The notes beneath the pieces are model-generated. The model saw only the letters and a list, made by a program, of their open reading frames with translations. It was not told where the DNA came from and made no database searches. Below are positions 43,491-57,400 of a DNA stretch of 64,000 nucleotides, piece after piece; position 1 is the stretch's first letter, and each line of letters starts with the position of its first letter. Location: the NCBI RefSeq assembly GCF_027942865.1, contig NC_134509.1:26346697-26410696 (forward strand), given 5' to 3'. A program made the position numbers and the translations under genes. The DNA is from Odontesthes bonariensis. Lineage: Eukaryota; Chordata; Actinopteri; Atheriniformes; Atherinopsidae.

Positions 43491-46400
43491 TTTAATGTGG
43501 GCATACATGCAAGATGTTTTATACCCACGTGCCTGATAAAATTTGGACAGACAAAACATTTATTAATTTCTTTATTTATTGTAAATATGCCAACTTCCTG
43601 GCATATTGCCGAGAGTTAAATAATCACTAATCACAACTAACACAAATATACAGACAGCAAGCAGTTAGCTTATCCACACAAACATCAGAAAGCAACTACC
43701 ACTGCTAATGATGCTCATCAACAGAATCAATGTTAAAGCCAAACAATGTAATATTTTTACTGAAAAGACTATGTTTGGATGTCACCTCTTTGAATTCACC
43801 AACATTTTCATTTTGAAGTTTAACTGTTATTTAATGATCATGTTTTTCCCAGTTTTGGCAACTAATTACACTTAAATTAATTTAGCAATTTAACCGAATA
43901 GATACCACCCAATACTACCTAAATGCTTGATAAAACTGATCCAAAAATCTTTCTTTCTTGAGCTGACGCTCATTTTGGCTGTACCTTTATATTGAACGTA
44001 AATTTGTTCACACTGTATCCAAACATGTCGGTGTTTTTCAAAAGCAGCTTGAATTTGTCACTGGCTCTGTCATAATATGTCGTCTCAGTTCTCGGAGGTA
44101 ACAGAATATTTAGTGAGAGAAGCCGAGAGGACAGAAAATGTCACTACTTAATGAGGATAAGGTCAATCTGGCCCGAAGCGATGAAGCCATTAATTCAGCC
44201 AAAGAGCCGAATCAGAGATGAAACGAGACAGTTAGCGCCTGCTTCCAGATTTGTGGTACAAAGTTAAGGAAAGATGTTGAACTCCCGTCTATGTTGTAAT
44301 AAACGCTGGATGATTTCAGTCAGTAAACAAACGTATTTTGACTTTCTGCCAAATAGAAGTTTATGCTCTGAAGCATCATAGATTTCATCTGTTAGAACTA
44401 ATCTGAGGAAAATAGGTTGATGTGACTGGACTGACAAAAAAAAAAAAATCAATTTCAACTACCTTCGTTTGATTTAGAGCAACATAGTGGCCGTTTTACA
44501 TTCAACCGTCTTCTAACCATGACTTATGATTGATAGAAATTCTCTCTGGCATCACATATCATGTCAAACATAAATTACATGTTTGATTCATTTGAATATC
44601 AGGCGACCTTTTAGGCAAAGACTATTTTATCAATGTCATTCCTTCTTGCTGGATTACCACGCCACTAACACCAAGGGTTGGTTGGAAATTTGACACCATC
44701 CATCTCTTCACTCCAGCTCCTTCCATTTTATTTCTGTCTCATCACTGCTACAGCCATGATTTAATGTCAGTGCCTGTTGCTGGAGACCAGAAATCAGCAG
44801 GAATCGTCTGGACAAGTGTTGTCCCTGAGCTTATGCCAGAAGTCAAAATGTTCTTTCTGAGCTCTGATGGTAAAATGTTCAAATGTTCCTTATATTCAGC
44901 AATAAATGGTCCATAGGGATTGGTCAGATTGGGAAGGGGAATGTGCTTTCACTTTCTCTGCATTTATCTTTAGCCTGAGCGGTAACATAGGAATGAGTGC
45001 GCTGTGCTGTGTGACAGATTTAGTGTAGGCCGCACACAGCTGTGTGACGCTACAGGAGACAGTGTTGGCTGGAAGACGAATAACCCACCTTCTCCCAACC
45101 TTGAAAATGCCTTCAGGACACTGGAGTGGCTCAGCATAGTTTCTCCTGAGGTACAAGTTGAACCTAATGACACAGAAAGTAACATGCCAGCTCACATATA
45201 CACAGCTGATAGTTACTGCGCTGTGTTTACCTCCAGTCTGACCCTCTCTGTTTCCTTTTTTCCCCCTGCAGGATAATTTGTCAAAGTGGCTTGTAACCAA
45301 TTACTCTAACAAAGGTCAAAGCCTGCCCATTAGATTGAGCCATATTTTATCATAAAAACAGATTGTCACATTAACAAATGCTTATAGATTCTGATGGCTT
45401 CTGTGTTTATTTAATAGGACATGTACGTGCAAACACTTTGTGTGTTTTATTACAAGTATGTTGTGTGTGTATTGTCTTAACTACAGCTGCTTGGACAAGA
45501 CACTCCTGACTTGGTCAGGACACTCTTGAAAAGGAGATTTTAAATCTCAAGAGTAATAAATAAATTACATGAAAAACAAGAAATCACAGAATTTATGCTT
45601 TACGGCTTACACAATTTGTTTAAGACTTCTATTAAGCATTTATTAAAAGTAAATGCTTAATTCATAAATTACATGAAACACACTTTAAGACAGATATGCG
45701 TCATTGTGACAACATAAATATATAATGTCAATAATAATCTTTTTACAGGCCAGTTTAAAGATAAATTAAAATAATAAAATTACCATCACAAGGGGACACA
45801 TTTACCAGACCAGGTTTATCTTTCAATATCTGTTACATATCTGTTTATCTTAAGTCTGTTTTTTTTTTTTTTTTAATATCACCATATCACCATAACAAAG
45901 ATAGGGGAAAAACCCCTTCCTCATCAGCTACTGTCTCCTTCCCTTTTAACTGAGAATCATCCTTAATGACTAAAACCTTACCAACTAACAACTAAAAATA
46001 ATAAATACAATCATACCCTAATTTGGATTTTACTGCAAATACCGTGCGGCCCCGTCACAGCTGCCTTTACAAGCATTTATTTGATTTATTTTGTTGTTTA
46101 ACTAGGAAGATCCCATTGAGATTACAGATTTCTTTTTCCAAGAAAAAGCACCAACACAACCCACAAACAAGAGACAACCACAGGTAAAAACATAGCATAC
46201 GGTTTACGCTGACATCACAGAATCAGCTGAGAAAGGTTTTAATTAAAACAAAAGCTCCATCTACAATATTAACAACACAAACTTATTACTGAGAGAAGAA
46301 ACGTTGCAAGTTCTGCATTAGATCTGAGGCCTTTTCTGCCCAAAAGCTGTCTCCAGTGAAGAAAAGCAACAGAGATATTTACTCTTGTTTTGCCTCTTTT

Positions 46401-46646
46401 TCTATCACTTCGAACCTTTGCTGCTAAACGCCATTCCTTTGTGATGTGCTGAAGGTAACGCTTGCTTGGCAGGAGCTCCTACTGTTGTAATTACTGTGCT
46501 TTTTATTCAGATACACCCTCCTCTTCTTATTCTGTTGGCACCAAGGGGACTAGAACTATGGAGGCTCTCATACCATGCAATGGTGCAAAGCAATATTACA
46601 GTAAAATGCAGTTCATCCCCAAAAGATCTGAGCTGTTTATCTCAGT
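43491..46646. other. No gene recognised
   Basis: Intergenic DNA with short ORFs only (the largest, 44896-45300 minus, 134 codons, without motif). Poly-T at about 45859-45874. Confidence 0.4.
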
Positions 46647-46650
46647 TTAA

Positions 46651-47249
46651 AGTTGCAGTCTGCAGGATTTGTTGTTGTCATACGTAAAGTCCTACTTTTT
46701 GGCATTTTAAGAGTTTACATGATCTATCAGAACGCTTGAAGTTGAAAACGGTGACCTCCGTAGCCGCAAAATGCAAGAAATGCTTATTTTTTAACCGAAA
46801 AATAAAAAGTTATTCAACTTCCTGTCCCGCCCCATCAAAACACATGAGAACTCGTGCACGTCTACGTGCACGCCAGATGCGCGTACACGACTCCTCATTC
46901 ATCAACTCACCTGTCATTTGCGATCATGGAAGACACAGTAAGTAGACTAGCCCGTAATGAAGTTCAATAGTCTAGATAAATAAGCGTGGGGACGAGCCTA
47001 CCTTGTATCGCGCGTGCACAATCGGTGATTGACAGGCAGCAGAGCCCAGCTCGTAACCTGATTGGTTACCTTTTACCGGTCCGGTCTGCAATTTTGTAAA
47101 CAAACCTGCTGGCTTTGGAGGGACCTAGCGGGACATATAGGGGACCTAGAGAACTCTTTTTTTTTGTATTGGGGTATTTAATGTACTACTTTCAGAATCC
47201 CCGGACAGTTCCAGGCATTATGCTTGAAAAAGAGTTGCAGACTGCAGCT
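46651..47249. mobile_element. TTAA-flanked element, copy 2
   Basis: Flanked by TTAA (46647-46650 and 47250-47253); termini AGTTGCAGTCTGCA and its near-complement TGCAGACTGCAGCT. Length 599 bp, one base shorter than copy 1 at 21973, with only scattered substitutions. The 69-codon frame (46736-46945) is kept. Recently mobile family. Confidence 0.8.
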
Positions 47250-47253
47250 TTAA

Positions 47254-48489
47254 TGGCACATAGGAGTTTTTTTTAATGTAACCTCAATGCTTTTTCCAAT
47301 ACTGTTGATGTCTGTAGTCAAACTTTGAATGTAGTAAACATTTATTTCTACAAAGAGCACCTTTAATAATGTTTCTTAATGTTAACTTTTGACCCTGGAA
47401 ATTGTAGAAAAACTACATAGCAGACTACATAGCAGACTTTAATTTGCATCTCATCGAGTTTTTCCAGTTGGCAGACAGTAAAGAAGTGAAGTATTATCAT
47501 GAGTACGCTTATAATAAGTTATTCATCGCTAAATACAAGAAATAGAGACATTAAATTTGGTATGAAATCAAGAATATTCTGATTACAACCATGTGAATGT
47601 CAATCCTTTGTTCTCAGTTTAATGTTACATGATGATATTAGGAAGAAGGAAAAAAGCTGGATTATAGTCAGTGTGATTTCAGGCCATGCCTGAACTTAAG
47701 GTCTAAGCTCCTGTATAAATTATAAAAATCCTTTTGGATTAGTATGGTTTCAGTTTTATGCAAGGTGGAAGTACAGTTAATGTAAATCACCTGGAGTGCA
47801 AATTCAGGACATTAACAGCTGTAAACCTGAATTAGAATGATGATTTGTGAGAAATCACGAGTTTAAAGCCTTCTCGTGACTTCATTTATCATATTAGTAA
47901 GGGATATGGTTCGGTTCCGAGAGCTCTGTTTATTTTTTCCTGTTTCAGTCTCTCAGAAACAGCTGATGAAACAGCCACAGCTGGGATGAGGTACAAGAGT
48001 GGTTAGAAGGTGCTCTGCACTTTGCTGAACTCACTGAAGCTTCCAAAAGGATCAAACATCAATGAGCCTTTGTTTCCACAGCATCTCAGCAGTCTGTGTC
48101 AAACTTGGCTGATATTATTGTACATTTATTGGAAACTAGATGAAACTAAAATAAACTCTTTGAAGAATGATTTGAAAATAAAACAGCAAAACCGTTCTCA
48201 GAAACGGCAGTCTTTTTTTAATCGAGCTCTGCAGGACGACATGCTGCAATAACTTCAATTACAGGTTCATTTGTGAATTTTGAATAACTCTACTTCAAAA
48301 AGATCCTCTGCAGCTCAGCATTGTAAATAGTTTCTTAACTTTGTTCGCTGCAGCTGATTATGTAGTTTGAGTTGACTGATGATGTCTAATTTCCCTCTGA
48401 TGAGAAGTTTTTAAAGGACTTCTCCATACAGATTTATCATGGAAACGTCATCATGTTCATTATGTTGAGTGTAATACACAGACCTGCGT
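47254..48489. other. No gene recognised
   Basis: AT-rich DNA without recognisable genes or repeats. Confidence 0.4.
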
Positions 48490-49079
48490 AAAAAGTGTCA
48501 AACCACGGCTAATTTATTTTTATTTTTTCTCTTGTAATCTTCGAATTTGATCTCAAACAATAGCTTTTTCATTGGTCTTTCAAGGTTTTTCAGCAAACAT
48601 TGGCTGCTTTTCCCCAAATTTTTTCCTTGCTAATACTAGTCTATGAATCATTCAAGTACAAAAAAGGCATCTTACTCATCGAACCAGTGTTGTGTTTGCA
48701 CATGTCAGACAAATTAGCAAAGACCACTTTAAAATTGTATCTTTAGATGTTTCGTTACTAGCAGCCTGTCACAAAGACAGAAAGATATCATTTGACCCCA
48801 CTTATTAAACATAGTTTGACAAACAATATGTTATTTTTGCAGCAACAAGATGATTCCCAAAGTTGCTGAAAAGTTGGTATTTCTCAGCATCCATCTACTG
48901 TTCACTAAAGCCCCAAAGGAAATGCTCTCCATGGAAGGGTGGCTGTCAAGAAGCCATTCTACAGGAAGGGAAACAGGGAGAAAAGGCTGAGCTATGCCAA
49001 ATGGCACAAGAAGTGGACTGAAAATCAGTGTCAGCAGGTCTTATGGAGGGATGAATCCTCCCCAGACATTATTGAAGCA

Positions 49080-49127
<48 letters not shown>

Positions 49128-49260
49128 CACTATATTACTGACAATACTATTGACTTTAATATAGACTGACTACATTAAGTTAGACTACATTACAGACTGA
49201 CTCAGTGTTTTCAGCTGTATTTCTTTCCATTTCCTGCTTTACCTGGTAATATATGGAGAA
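48490..49260. mobile_element. Tc1-like remnant, family T, copy 2
   Basis: Shares with the 28271 copy the blocks around GGCTGCTTTT, ATCGAACCAGTG, ATGGAAGGGTGGCTGTCAAG and AAGAAGTGGACTGAAAATC. Large parts of the transposase are deleted. A (TA)n tract lies inside. Confidence 0.6.
49082..49124. repeat. (TA)n microsatellite
   Basis: About 20 TA units inside the Tc1-like remnant, near its transposase-derived section. Confidence 0.9.
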
Positions 49261-50439
49261 ATGAGTTTTGGTTCAAAACCTTCGTGGGGTACTTTATAAA
49301 TTATTGTTTTCTCCCATAAAGCTGACACAAAGTGAAGATTGAAGCACGTTTAGCTTCTCTTGGCTCATATTTATAGTGTTTACTTCTAACTTCTAATATT
49401 AAGGTTGGTGTTTCACAGACAACATATACTCTAACATGCAGTGAGCTGTTTTATTTAACACCCATTTATTTCGTCATTTATCTAGTTTATTTAACAGGAT
49501 AAAATATACAAATGAATAAATAGATTCTGTATGAAAAGGTTTTTTTGTGAGGCAATAGAGGACATTTTTGTGATGATAAAGAATTTGTTTAAATTTTTCA
49601 GATCAGGACTGACAAATTTTTACTTGAATCTTGGTTTAATCGAGAATACTGCAGAAAATAGCTGGCACGTCCTGCTGTTTTCACTGTTCTTTGGTCCAAT
49701 TTGAATAATCTAAATGTATTTCTCTTCAAACACGCTCATTCACAACAGCTCTCACAGTGATTTTTTTTGTTTATTTGGCATTTCTGCAACCATTTATGTA
49801 ATGGAAATAATGTAAAGTGGTGATCCTGTGTGCGTGTGTTGTTCACTTCAAACTATAATCAGCCGTGTGTAGGCGGGCCTGAGGCCGCCAAATGACGACA
49901 TTCTCTGCTGGAAACTGTCTGAGGGCGGAAGAGTGATTAGAAGAAGATCGAGGCTGGTGAAGTCAAGCATGTTCCATTGAGTGGGCACATTTGTTTACAT
50001 GAAGTTTGGCTGCTAAATGTGAAGATGAAAGCGTTAAAAAAATGAAAAAACAACTAATCATCGTGGGAAACAACACTTGCCTCTTTCTTGGCATCATTTA
50101 CAGTAGAACACTGGGACGTCTCATCACGTTTAAAACGTCCTGAAAGCACCTAGAAAGTGTTGACTAACAGTTCTTTTCTCACCAGCTGCAGCTCATGCTT
50201 CTACTGGAATCTTCATCACTTTTTGAAACATCAGATTTGACAGTTTTTATGACTGACGTAAGAATGAAACATTATTTAGGAAATAAATACACTCACCAGT
50301 GTTTGCAAACACAGTGACGAGGTTTCGATTATAAGCAGTAAGAATGTGCACTCTTGTTCTAACTTTCCTCAGACCACGTGTACACGGTTCGAGAGAAATT
50401 TAACCCTGAAATGGTGAAGTAGTGGTTTGGGGCCACAGT
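49261..50439. other. No gene recognised
   Basis: AT-rich intergenic DNA with nothing recognisable. Confidence 0.4.
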
Positions 50440-51280
50440 CCATCTCAGATATTCCGGTATGTTATGAACCTTCATGACATCTCAAGTCTCCGGGAACAGC
50501 TTTGCTTTGTGTCATCAGCTGCTTTCAGTTTTTAATGGGCCAGAAATGTCAAAACAAACTCCCAGATGACTGCAGATGTGTGTCAACTCTTGCTTCTCTT
50601 AAATTAAACCTGAAGACTTTTCCGTTTGCCACTGCATTTGATAAATTAACTTTATTAGAAGGAAGGACTGTGATTGATGACTTTCACTGCTGTTACAAAG
50701 TCCAGGGTGAATGGTTTTGAGGTCTCCAATGTGAAAGGAATGAAAAACTAAAATGTTTATTTAAAGAACAAACAAAAGGTGCAGCTGAGCCAGAAATTCA
50801 TACAATACAAGAGACTAAATAAATAAAAACAACATAACAATAATAATTAAAAACAAACAAACAGCTGAAATGGGGAACTGGAAAGCAGTGAGTTGAAGTC
50901 ATGTAGATTATGACTGAAGGACTGAAATAATCCAAGGAGAATATATACTGAGGCAAACTGATGAGGAAGTGTCTGCAGCTGTGGCTGATCGAGTCGGAGA
51001 CAGATGAGGAAGTGGAGCCAAGAACCAAACAGGGATAAAGTAAGTAAATAAGAACATCAAACCAAAAGACTGAATAATTAAACCACGAAAAGAGTAGAAA
51101 CTAAAAGGACAGGAAAAACAGAACACCCCCCAAGAAAAAAACACAGACCATGATAACTACACTGTACTGCTCTCTCTGTTTTACCTTTCTAAATTTAGTT
51201 TTCAATGCTTTAATGTTCTAAGGTAAAGCATTTTGAATCACATTGTTGTTGTTGAATTGTGCTACATTAAAACTTTTTTC
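50440..51280 (+). mobile_element. L2/CR1-like LINE C-terminal remnant
   Basis: At about 50555-50640 the plus frame reads NKLPDDCRCVSTLASLKLNL followed by KTFPF, the usual end of a fish L2/CR1-type reverse transcriptase ORF. A tail-like TAAAGCATTTTGAATCAC ... GTGCTACATTAAAAC lies at 51224-51272. About 400 bp of unassigned sequence separates them. Confidence 0.5.
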
Positions 51281-52779
51281 TTGCCTTTCTATTTTGACAG
51301 GGAAAAAAACTAATATTATGAATAAAACAATATAAATGGCTTTTATGAATATGAATTTAAGAAGCCATTTATATGAAATAGATCATTGAATTAATCTGTA
51401 TGGTTCCATATATTATTTATTTTGTATTTCCTCATTTATTATAATTTTCTATTTTTCAGTTATTTATCATATTATCTTTTTTTTTTTTAGTTACATGGAT
51501 AAGTAAATATTGTGACAGTCTAGTTATATATTCCTGTTTACAGTCTTTGGGCTCTTTGCATTTTCATGATAAAGGTGATAACAACTTTATCTTTTGACGA
51601 GACTTGAAGGCCCTGGCCAAAGATATTTAGCCAGCACAGAACAGTTATTTTACTTTGTGGACTTTATCGTACAATGTCCGCTTACTTCATGCAAAACACT
51701 CAAGTTTGAATTCTCGTTTTGAATTTCTGGCTCTGGATTTCGCCCCAGTGAGTGTAAAACATCAGCAAAGAAGCACCTCAGCCGGACAGCGATTCGCTGT
51801 ATGGACGTTATGTGTGTGTAACCACCAAGTCACAGGATGTCGTTGCACCCTGGCATCCTCACACACTAAACCTAAACCACATGTTTGGCACAGACTGCTG
51901 CTCACCACAACCAGACTCCATTCAATGACAGTGCAACATGTGGGGTAAAAAAGTTGTTTCTGCTTAACTGTATTCCGTGCTGTTTTTCATGAGGAGTGAT
52001 TTATCTGTATGGTAAGCAAAGCAAAAATTAAATTCAATTAATTGGGGTTGACGGCAATGTTTTCATAGAAGTATGTTGGTTGCACAGCTCCAGACTACAT
52101 CTGTAACAAGTAATATGTGAATCTTCCGCCAAAATGAGAGATTCCTTACATTTCACACGTACTGTGAACAGGTGTCAGTGATCAATACATATGATATATT
52201 TGAATGTAGTTCAGACACTGTGAGACAGGTCCTGAATTTCAAAGGTTCCAAAACTTGACAGAAGGGATGATTGACACAAAATCAGCAATAAATAAAGAAA
52301 TAAATGATGTTTCGGTTTACTGTATGAGCGTGAAGTCCAACAGAAGTTGGCCTCTGTTTGCCCTTTCAATATGCATGTGATCTGATGGTTCTTGTCAAAG
52401 TGCTCTTCTGGCAGCATTTCTAAGGAGGTCAGAGGTGTAGATTTATTTTGATTCATACCTTTTTCCCTCCATATAATTAATTTAAATGTTAATGTATAGT
52501 CATGTGCAAAGGAAAGTACTGGACAACCTCTTTTAAGACATAATAAAGAGATCATCTTGTCTTTGACAGGTCTTTAAAGCAGCCTGTGATCAAATAATTA
52601 TACCCTTCCTCCTTCCATAGAATGAAGAAGGTAAGTAGCAGCCAGGTGCTGATCATCATCAGGTGTGAGCTCTTCTATAAAAGCAGAAGTTGTGTCAATT
52701 TGGAGCATTCAGGAGGAAAGATGTCAGCAATGAGCAGTTGTTGCTGACCATCAACCTGGGAAGTTATAATAATCACATT
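51281..52779. other. No gene recognised
   Basis: AT-rich DNA. The 97-codon ORF 51655-51948 (plus) and the 114-codon ORF 52211-52555 (minus) have no motif. No repeat assigned. Confidence 0.4.
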
Positions 52780-52990
52780 AAGATCAGATTTATTGTCATG
52801 GATACAGTCACACACAAAAAATTGTCCTCTGCTTTGGCAACTGTACATGCACAGAGTCACACACTCATAGAGACAGATGTCATATACACTGGAGCAGTTG
52901 GCAGCATGGGGTATGGTGCCTTGCTCAAGCGCACCTCGGCACACAATTTTTGAATGCCAAGGTTGTTGGACAACCCACTCTAACCACTAA
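52780..52990 (+). repeat. Dispersed repeat family R, copy 2
   Basis: Matches 38559-38775: AGATCAGATTTATTGTCATG, ACACACTCATAGAGACAGAT, ACACTGGAGCAGT, TGCCTTGCTCAAGC. It ends about 30 bp from the tRNA-Ser gene. Confidence 0.6.
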
Positions 52991-53018
52991 GGCTACAGCT
53001 GCCATATAAATTAAACTT

Positions 53019-53100
53019 CGTCACGAACAGGATTCGAACCTGTGCGGGGAAACCCCATTGGATTTCGAGTCCAACGCCTTAACCTCTCGGCCACCGTGAC
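53019..53100 (-). tRNA. tRNA-Ser (anticodon CGA)
   Basis: Reads UCG codons. The 82-nt minus-strand sequence folds as a class II tRNA: acceptor GTCACGG/TCGTGAC, D arm with A-box TGGCCGAGAGG, anticodon stem TTGGA/TCCAA with loop CTCGAAA, long variable arm TGGGGTTTCCCCGC, T arm ACAGG-TTCGAAT-CCTGT containing the B-box, discriminator G. No intron. No TTTT terminator follows until about 195 nt downstream. It is the only RNA gene found. Confidence 0.95.
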
Positions 53101-54161
53101 TTAGGATGAAGGGTGAAGCAATGTAGTGAAACAAATATTCTTCACAATGATATGAACTGCAGAAAAAAAATTCTTTAAGTGACTACAAATGATTCAATCG
53201 TGGGGTTTACTTAGTTTGTCAAACACTGCTTCTGCATTTTTACCTGATTTTTGTCAAATAGATTATGACATAATTAGTATGTCGTGTTGTTGTTCATCTG
53301 AGGTTGTATTCATTCAATTCAAATACCCCGTAGGGACGAGAGGATTTTTTCATTAGGTCCCGAAAAGTAAAAGCTGAGACCCTTAAAAGGGGTTTACTTT
53401 TTTCCCATGACGTCACATTTATAAAAGTTTTGAAAGATTAAGAGCAATGAGCAATGTTTTACAGTTGCTGTGTTGCAGCTGTCAGCCTACAATTCTCTGT
53501 GATGTTCATCCCAATCAAAAGTCGCTGATTTACACTCCTTTTTGACGCAGATAAGCTCAACCAGGCTGAGTTCCCGTAGGATTGAAGGTATGTGCATCAG
53601 AGGATGTCAGCTAACAGCAGCTGTGGAGACTTATTTAGTTAAAAAAACAGACTCAACTATGTCATTTTCCAGTAACTAATTTCACAATAATAACCAGATG
53701 CAAGCTGGAGAGCCAAGCAATTTTTCTTCCTTGCAGCAAATGCTGCTATTAGTTCTGATTAAGGACGTCAAAAACCCAAATGCAAACCCACACGCAAGAG
53801 GCAACTGGGTAAGAAGTTAAACAAACTTCTTTTAGTTTCTAAAGAACAAACGATAAGCACTGTTTGACACGAATAACAAATAACTTTTGCAACATTGTAT
53901 GAAACATTGCAAGAAGGAAACCTGGTGGTATAAATATATAGGCCTATGTGTGTCAATCCAAGTGAGAGGCATGTTTATTAAAATGAACAATTAACAACAT
54001 AAAAATACATCTCAGATAAGCTATACATAAAAGAATGTCCTGCAGAAATAAAAAATCTATATACAACCAAGATAACTCTAAAAAGAGATTATCTAGACGA
54101 AGAATGAATAACTATAATGATCGAAGAGAAAAAAAGCCTAGTGAAATGCCTTCTGAACTGT
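53101..54161. other. No gene recognised
   Basis: AT-rich flank upstream of the tRNA. No ORF with a motif and no assigned repeat. Confidence 0.4.
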
Positions 54162-54495
54162 CCATCAATCCATTTTCTATACCCACTTAATCCAACTGTT
54201 GGGTCGCGGGGGGGCTGGAGCCTATTGGTCATCGGGTGAGAGGCGGGGTACACCCTGGGCAGGTCACCAGTCCATAACAGGGCCAAACAGAGACAAAGAA
54301 CCACACACATGCTCTCACTCACTCCTAGGAACAATTTAGAGACCCCAATTAACCTAACATGCATGTTTTTGGACAGTGGGAGGAAGCCGGAGCACCCGGA
54401 GAGAACCCACGCATACACAGGGAGAACATGCAAACTCCACACAGAAAGGCCCCAGCTGGGGATCAAACCTGGAACCCGGTTGCTGTGAACTACTG
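54162..54495 (-). mobile_element. tRNA-derived SINE, copy C
   Basis: Minus-strand copy: plus-strand CATTTTCTATACCCACTTAA is the 3' end, and the CATGCAAACTCCACACAGAA body and GGAACCCGG B-box region follow. The head beyond the B-box is altered or truncated. Confidence 0.7.
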
Positions 54496-57400
54496 AACCC
54501 GCATAGCGCTATGCATGGTTTCTATTAGTATTTGTGTTGTTTAATGAGCAAATAACTCGACAAAGACTCGACAATTTGATAGAGGAGCACAATCGGTTTG
54601 TCATTCCCATATGTTCATGGCTGTTGCCAGTGTAGCACCTAATTATTCAGAACACCCAACACTCTCAAAATATAAAAAATCTTGACGTTGACATTTAACA
54701 GACTCACACCATTAATGGACTTTCTTCCCGGAATGACTCCTTTCTCTTTTGGATTCAAGGGTTTTGTGATGCTCTGGATTTTTACCTTTTGGCTTTTAAT
54801 ATTTTAGCTATCCAATAACTTGAAAAATAGAGTATGAAATAGAGTATGAAATAGAGTATGAAAAAAGTATAAATCTTTAAAGGGCAAACTAATCACTCAC
54901 CTAGTTTAGATATTAAATTACCGGTGCAGCATAGGTTGGCTACATCTGTATGTTTTTGATTGAGCTGGTTTTATCAAAACATCTGGAATCTAAATAATTT
55001 ATTATTGACACCTGAATGAACTGTAGGACCTTAAATCTTTGGTTCCCGGCTCACATGTACTTAAGATCCAAAGTATTCGCTGAAAACCCATTAGCTCTTG
55101 TTATGATGAGTCAACTAAGTATTAAATCACTGCAGATGTGCAGTAACTATGAATTGTTTCCAAACAATTGACTACTGACATCCGAAGAGGCTGGACAAGA
55201 AATTGGTGACACATGTTTCCCCTAAATATTGAAACTTATTATGCATTAGACAATTTCTTGAATTACCCTTGACAGTAATGGTCAAGTCTTTATCAGAGAA
55301 AACAGCAAAACTCCATATTTAAAGAATTAATTATGTTTATCTGCTCTAATGTAACCCTCAGTAGTAACTAAGTGCTACTACCATGTGCTACCTGGTAAGT
55401 GCTACCTCTTGGTCTCTAAGAGGATATATCTGAGATGGTATCATATCGACCTGCTGTCGTCATGTGGCAGTGCCGGTAAATGGTTTTATTAAAAACAATT
55501 ATAGCCAGTCCAAAGCAAGGTGCTCACTCAGCAGCCACTGAGAGCAACTTACCTAAAGCTTTCTGATTACTGGAAAGCTTCCTTACATCAGATCCACAGC
55601 TGCGCCTTGATCACAAAGAATCACGGAGACTTTTATAGGACAAAATACCCGTGCGATCTTGAAATGTTTTCTTATTTCTATAGTAGAAGTTGTAACACAA
55701 CACTGCAAACAGGAACAACTTTGATTCTTTGTTGGATCTTTTCAAAATTATCAGTTGGCACAGATTATTTTTGGCTTCAGACAATACTTTAGCCTTGGAC
55801 TTGAATTTTCTGACAATCCCAGAGTGCATTTTGACGTCCTAAATGATTGTCATTGAGACATTTCAGCTGGACATCAAAAGCAAGCATTTGCTAAATGAGC
55901 TGTCAATGAGCAGGCTGCTTTGATCTGCCTCTGTCTGAACACGTGGACCAATTGTTTTCAAAATGATTGAGAATTTTTGAGGTTTGCCAGGTGTCATGAC
56001 TATAACTATAACAGTGACCTGATCTCTAAAATCCCCCCTGAAAATAATTTAATCCCAGTTGAAATGGCACGATCGTGTCAAGCAGGTGCAGCAGGGATGG
56101 AATGTACAATTCTTCCCACTTATTCTTTCCAGAGTATATTCAGTCTTTTGTAATCACAGCATGAATATTTCACATCCGAGGCAGCAGCTTTGCTGTGCAT
56201 TTCTCAACCCTCCAGGTGGCTTTTTCCTGGACTTTGGCAGTACAAGGGCTTTGAAATGCTTGAAATCCGAATCCCAGTGGAAAGATTGAAAGAAGAAAAG
56301 AAAAGGACAAGTGAAAGGGATGATGAAAATCAAGAAACACAGGGCGTTGATCCAATGGGTGTGAAGCATGAAATGGTATAAATTTCATGGATGCCAGAAT
56401 ATTACACTCATTTACTTTTAGATTGGCTGATCTCTCAGTTCTGTTTCTGCTCTACACTTGAGATCTCCACTATGCTATTTCACATCATGTTCTTTCTCTT
56501 TCTCCTCTGGGTCTCTCCGGAATCACTCTGGGTGGGTCACTGTTTTATAAATAATTACACAATAATATTTTTGGACTTCACACTTTCAGTGTGTACTAAA
56601 GTGACTGTTCATGGAACATCTCACAGCCAAATCAAGGATGCAAGTGAAAACATTGTCTAAATGCGGACATCGCATTATGTGGTTAAACCTCCCACAGTCA
56701 GCCTATGATATAAAAATCCCTCAGTGCTTACAAGTTGACTGACCTCTGTGTACTGTGCTGTGTTGTGGGAGGGCACTGGGTGCCTGTATATTCACAAAGG
56801 GAGCGGGTGGAGACAGTTGGCCGACTTCCCTGAGTGTCTAAAAACAGCTCATGAGAGATTTGAAGGGTAGCGGCTAAAGACTCATCACGCAGAGATACAG
56901 ATGGAGTGTTTGTGTGACAGCTGTGACCCTGAGGGACTGGGACTGTTGAACCTATTATTGATCACTTTGTATGTTTTTGTCCTAATATACAATTAATACA
57001 AAGTCCTTCCATGTATTTGATCATATCGATCCATTTCTTACCTGCCCCCACAAAAGCACCCCATATATCACACTGCACCAGCAGAATTTCCAATTTAGCT
57101 GTGACGTCAAAGAGTAAACAAGATTCATCATGAAAAGGCCATTAGTGCAGGTCTGTATGCTCAGAGGGCATCACTGGTGGCAGGAGTTGTTAATGCGTTT
57201 ACACAACCAGAGAGTCAGCTTTCAGTGTAAATAACAACACATTCCACATTCCAGAGTATTTTAATGTATTTTTCCACCTAAGCAAATTTAGCTTTTTGAA
57301 GAACTTTCCACTGAGGCAGCAGAGGAACACGATGAGTCAGATCGAGGAGGCGAATGAACAAATCATTATGAAACAACATGAGTCAACTGCTGTTAAGCAG

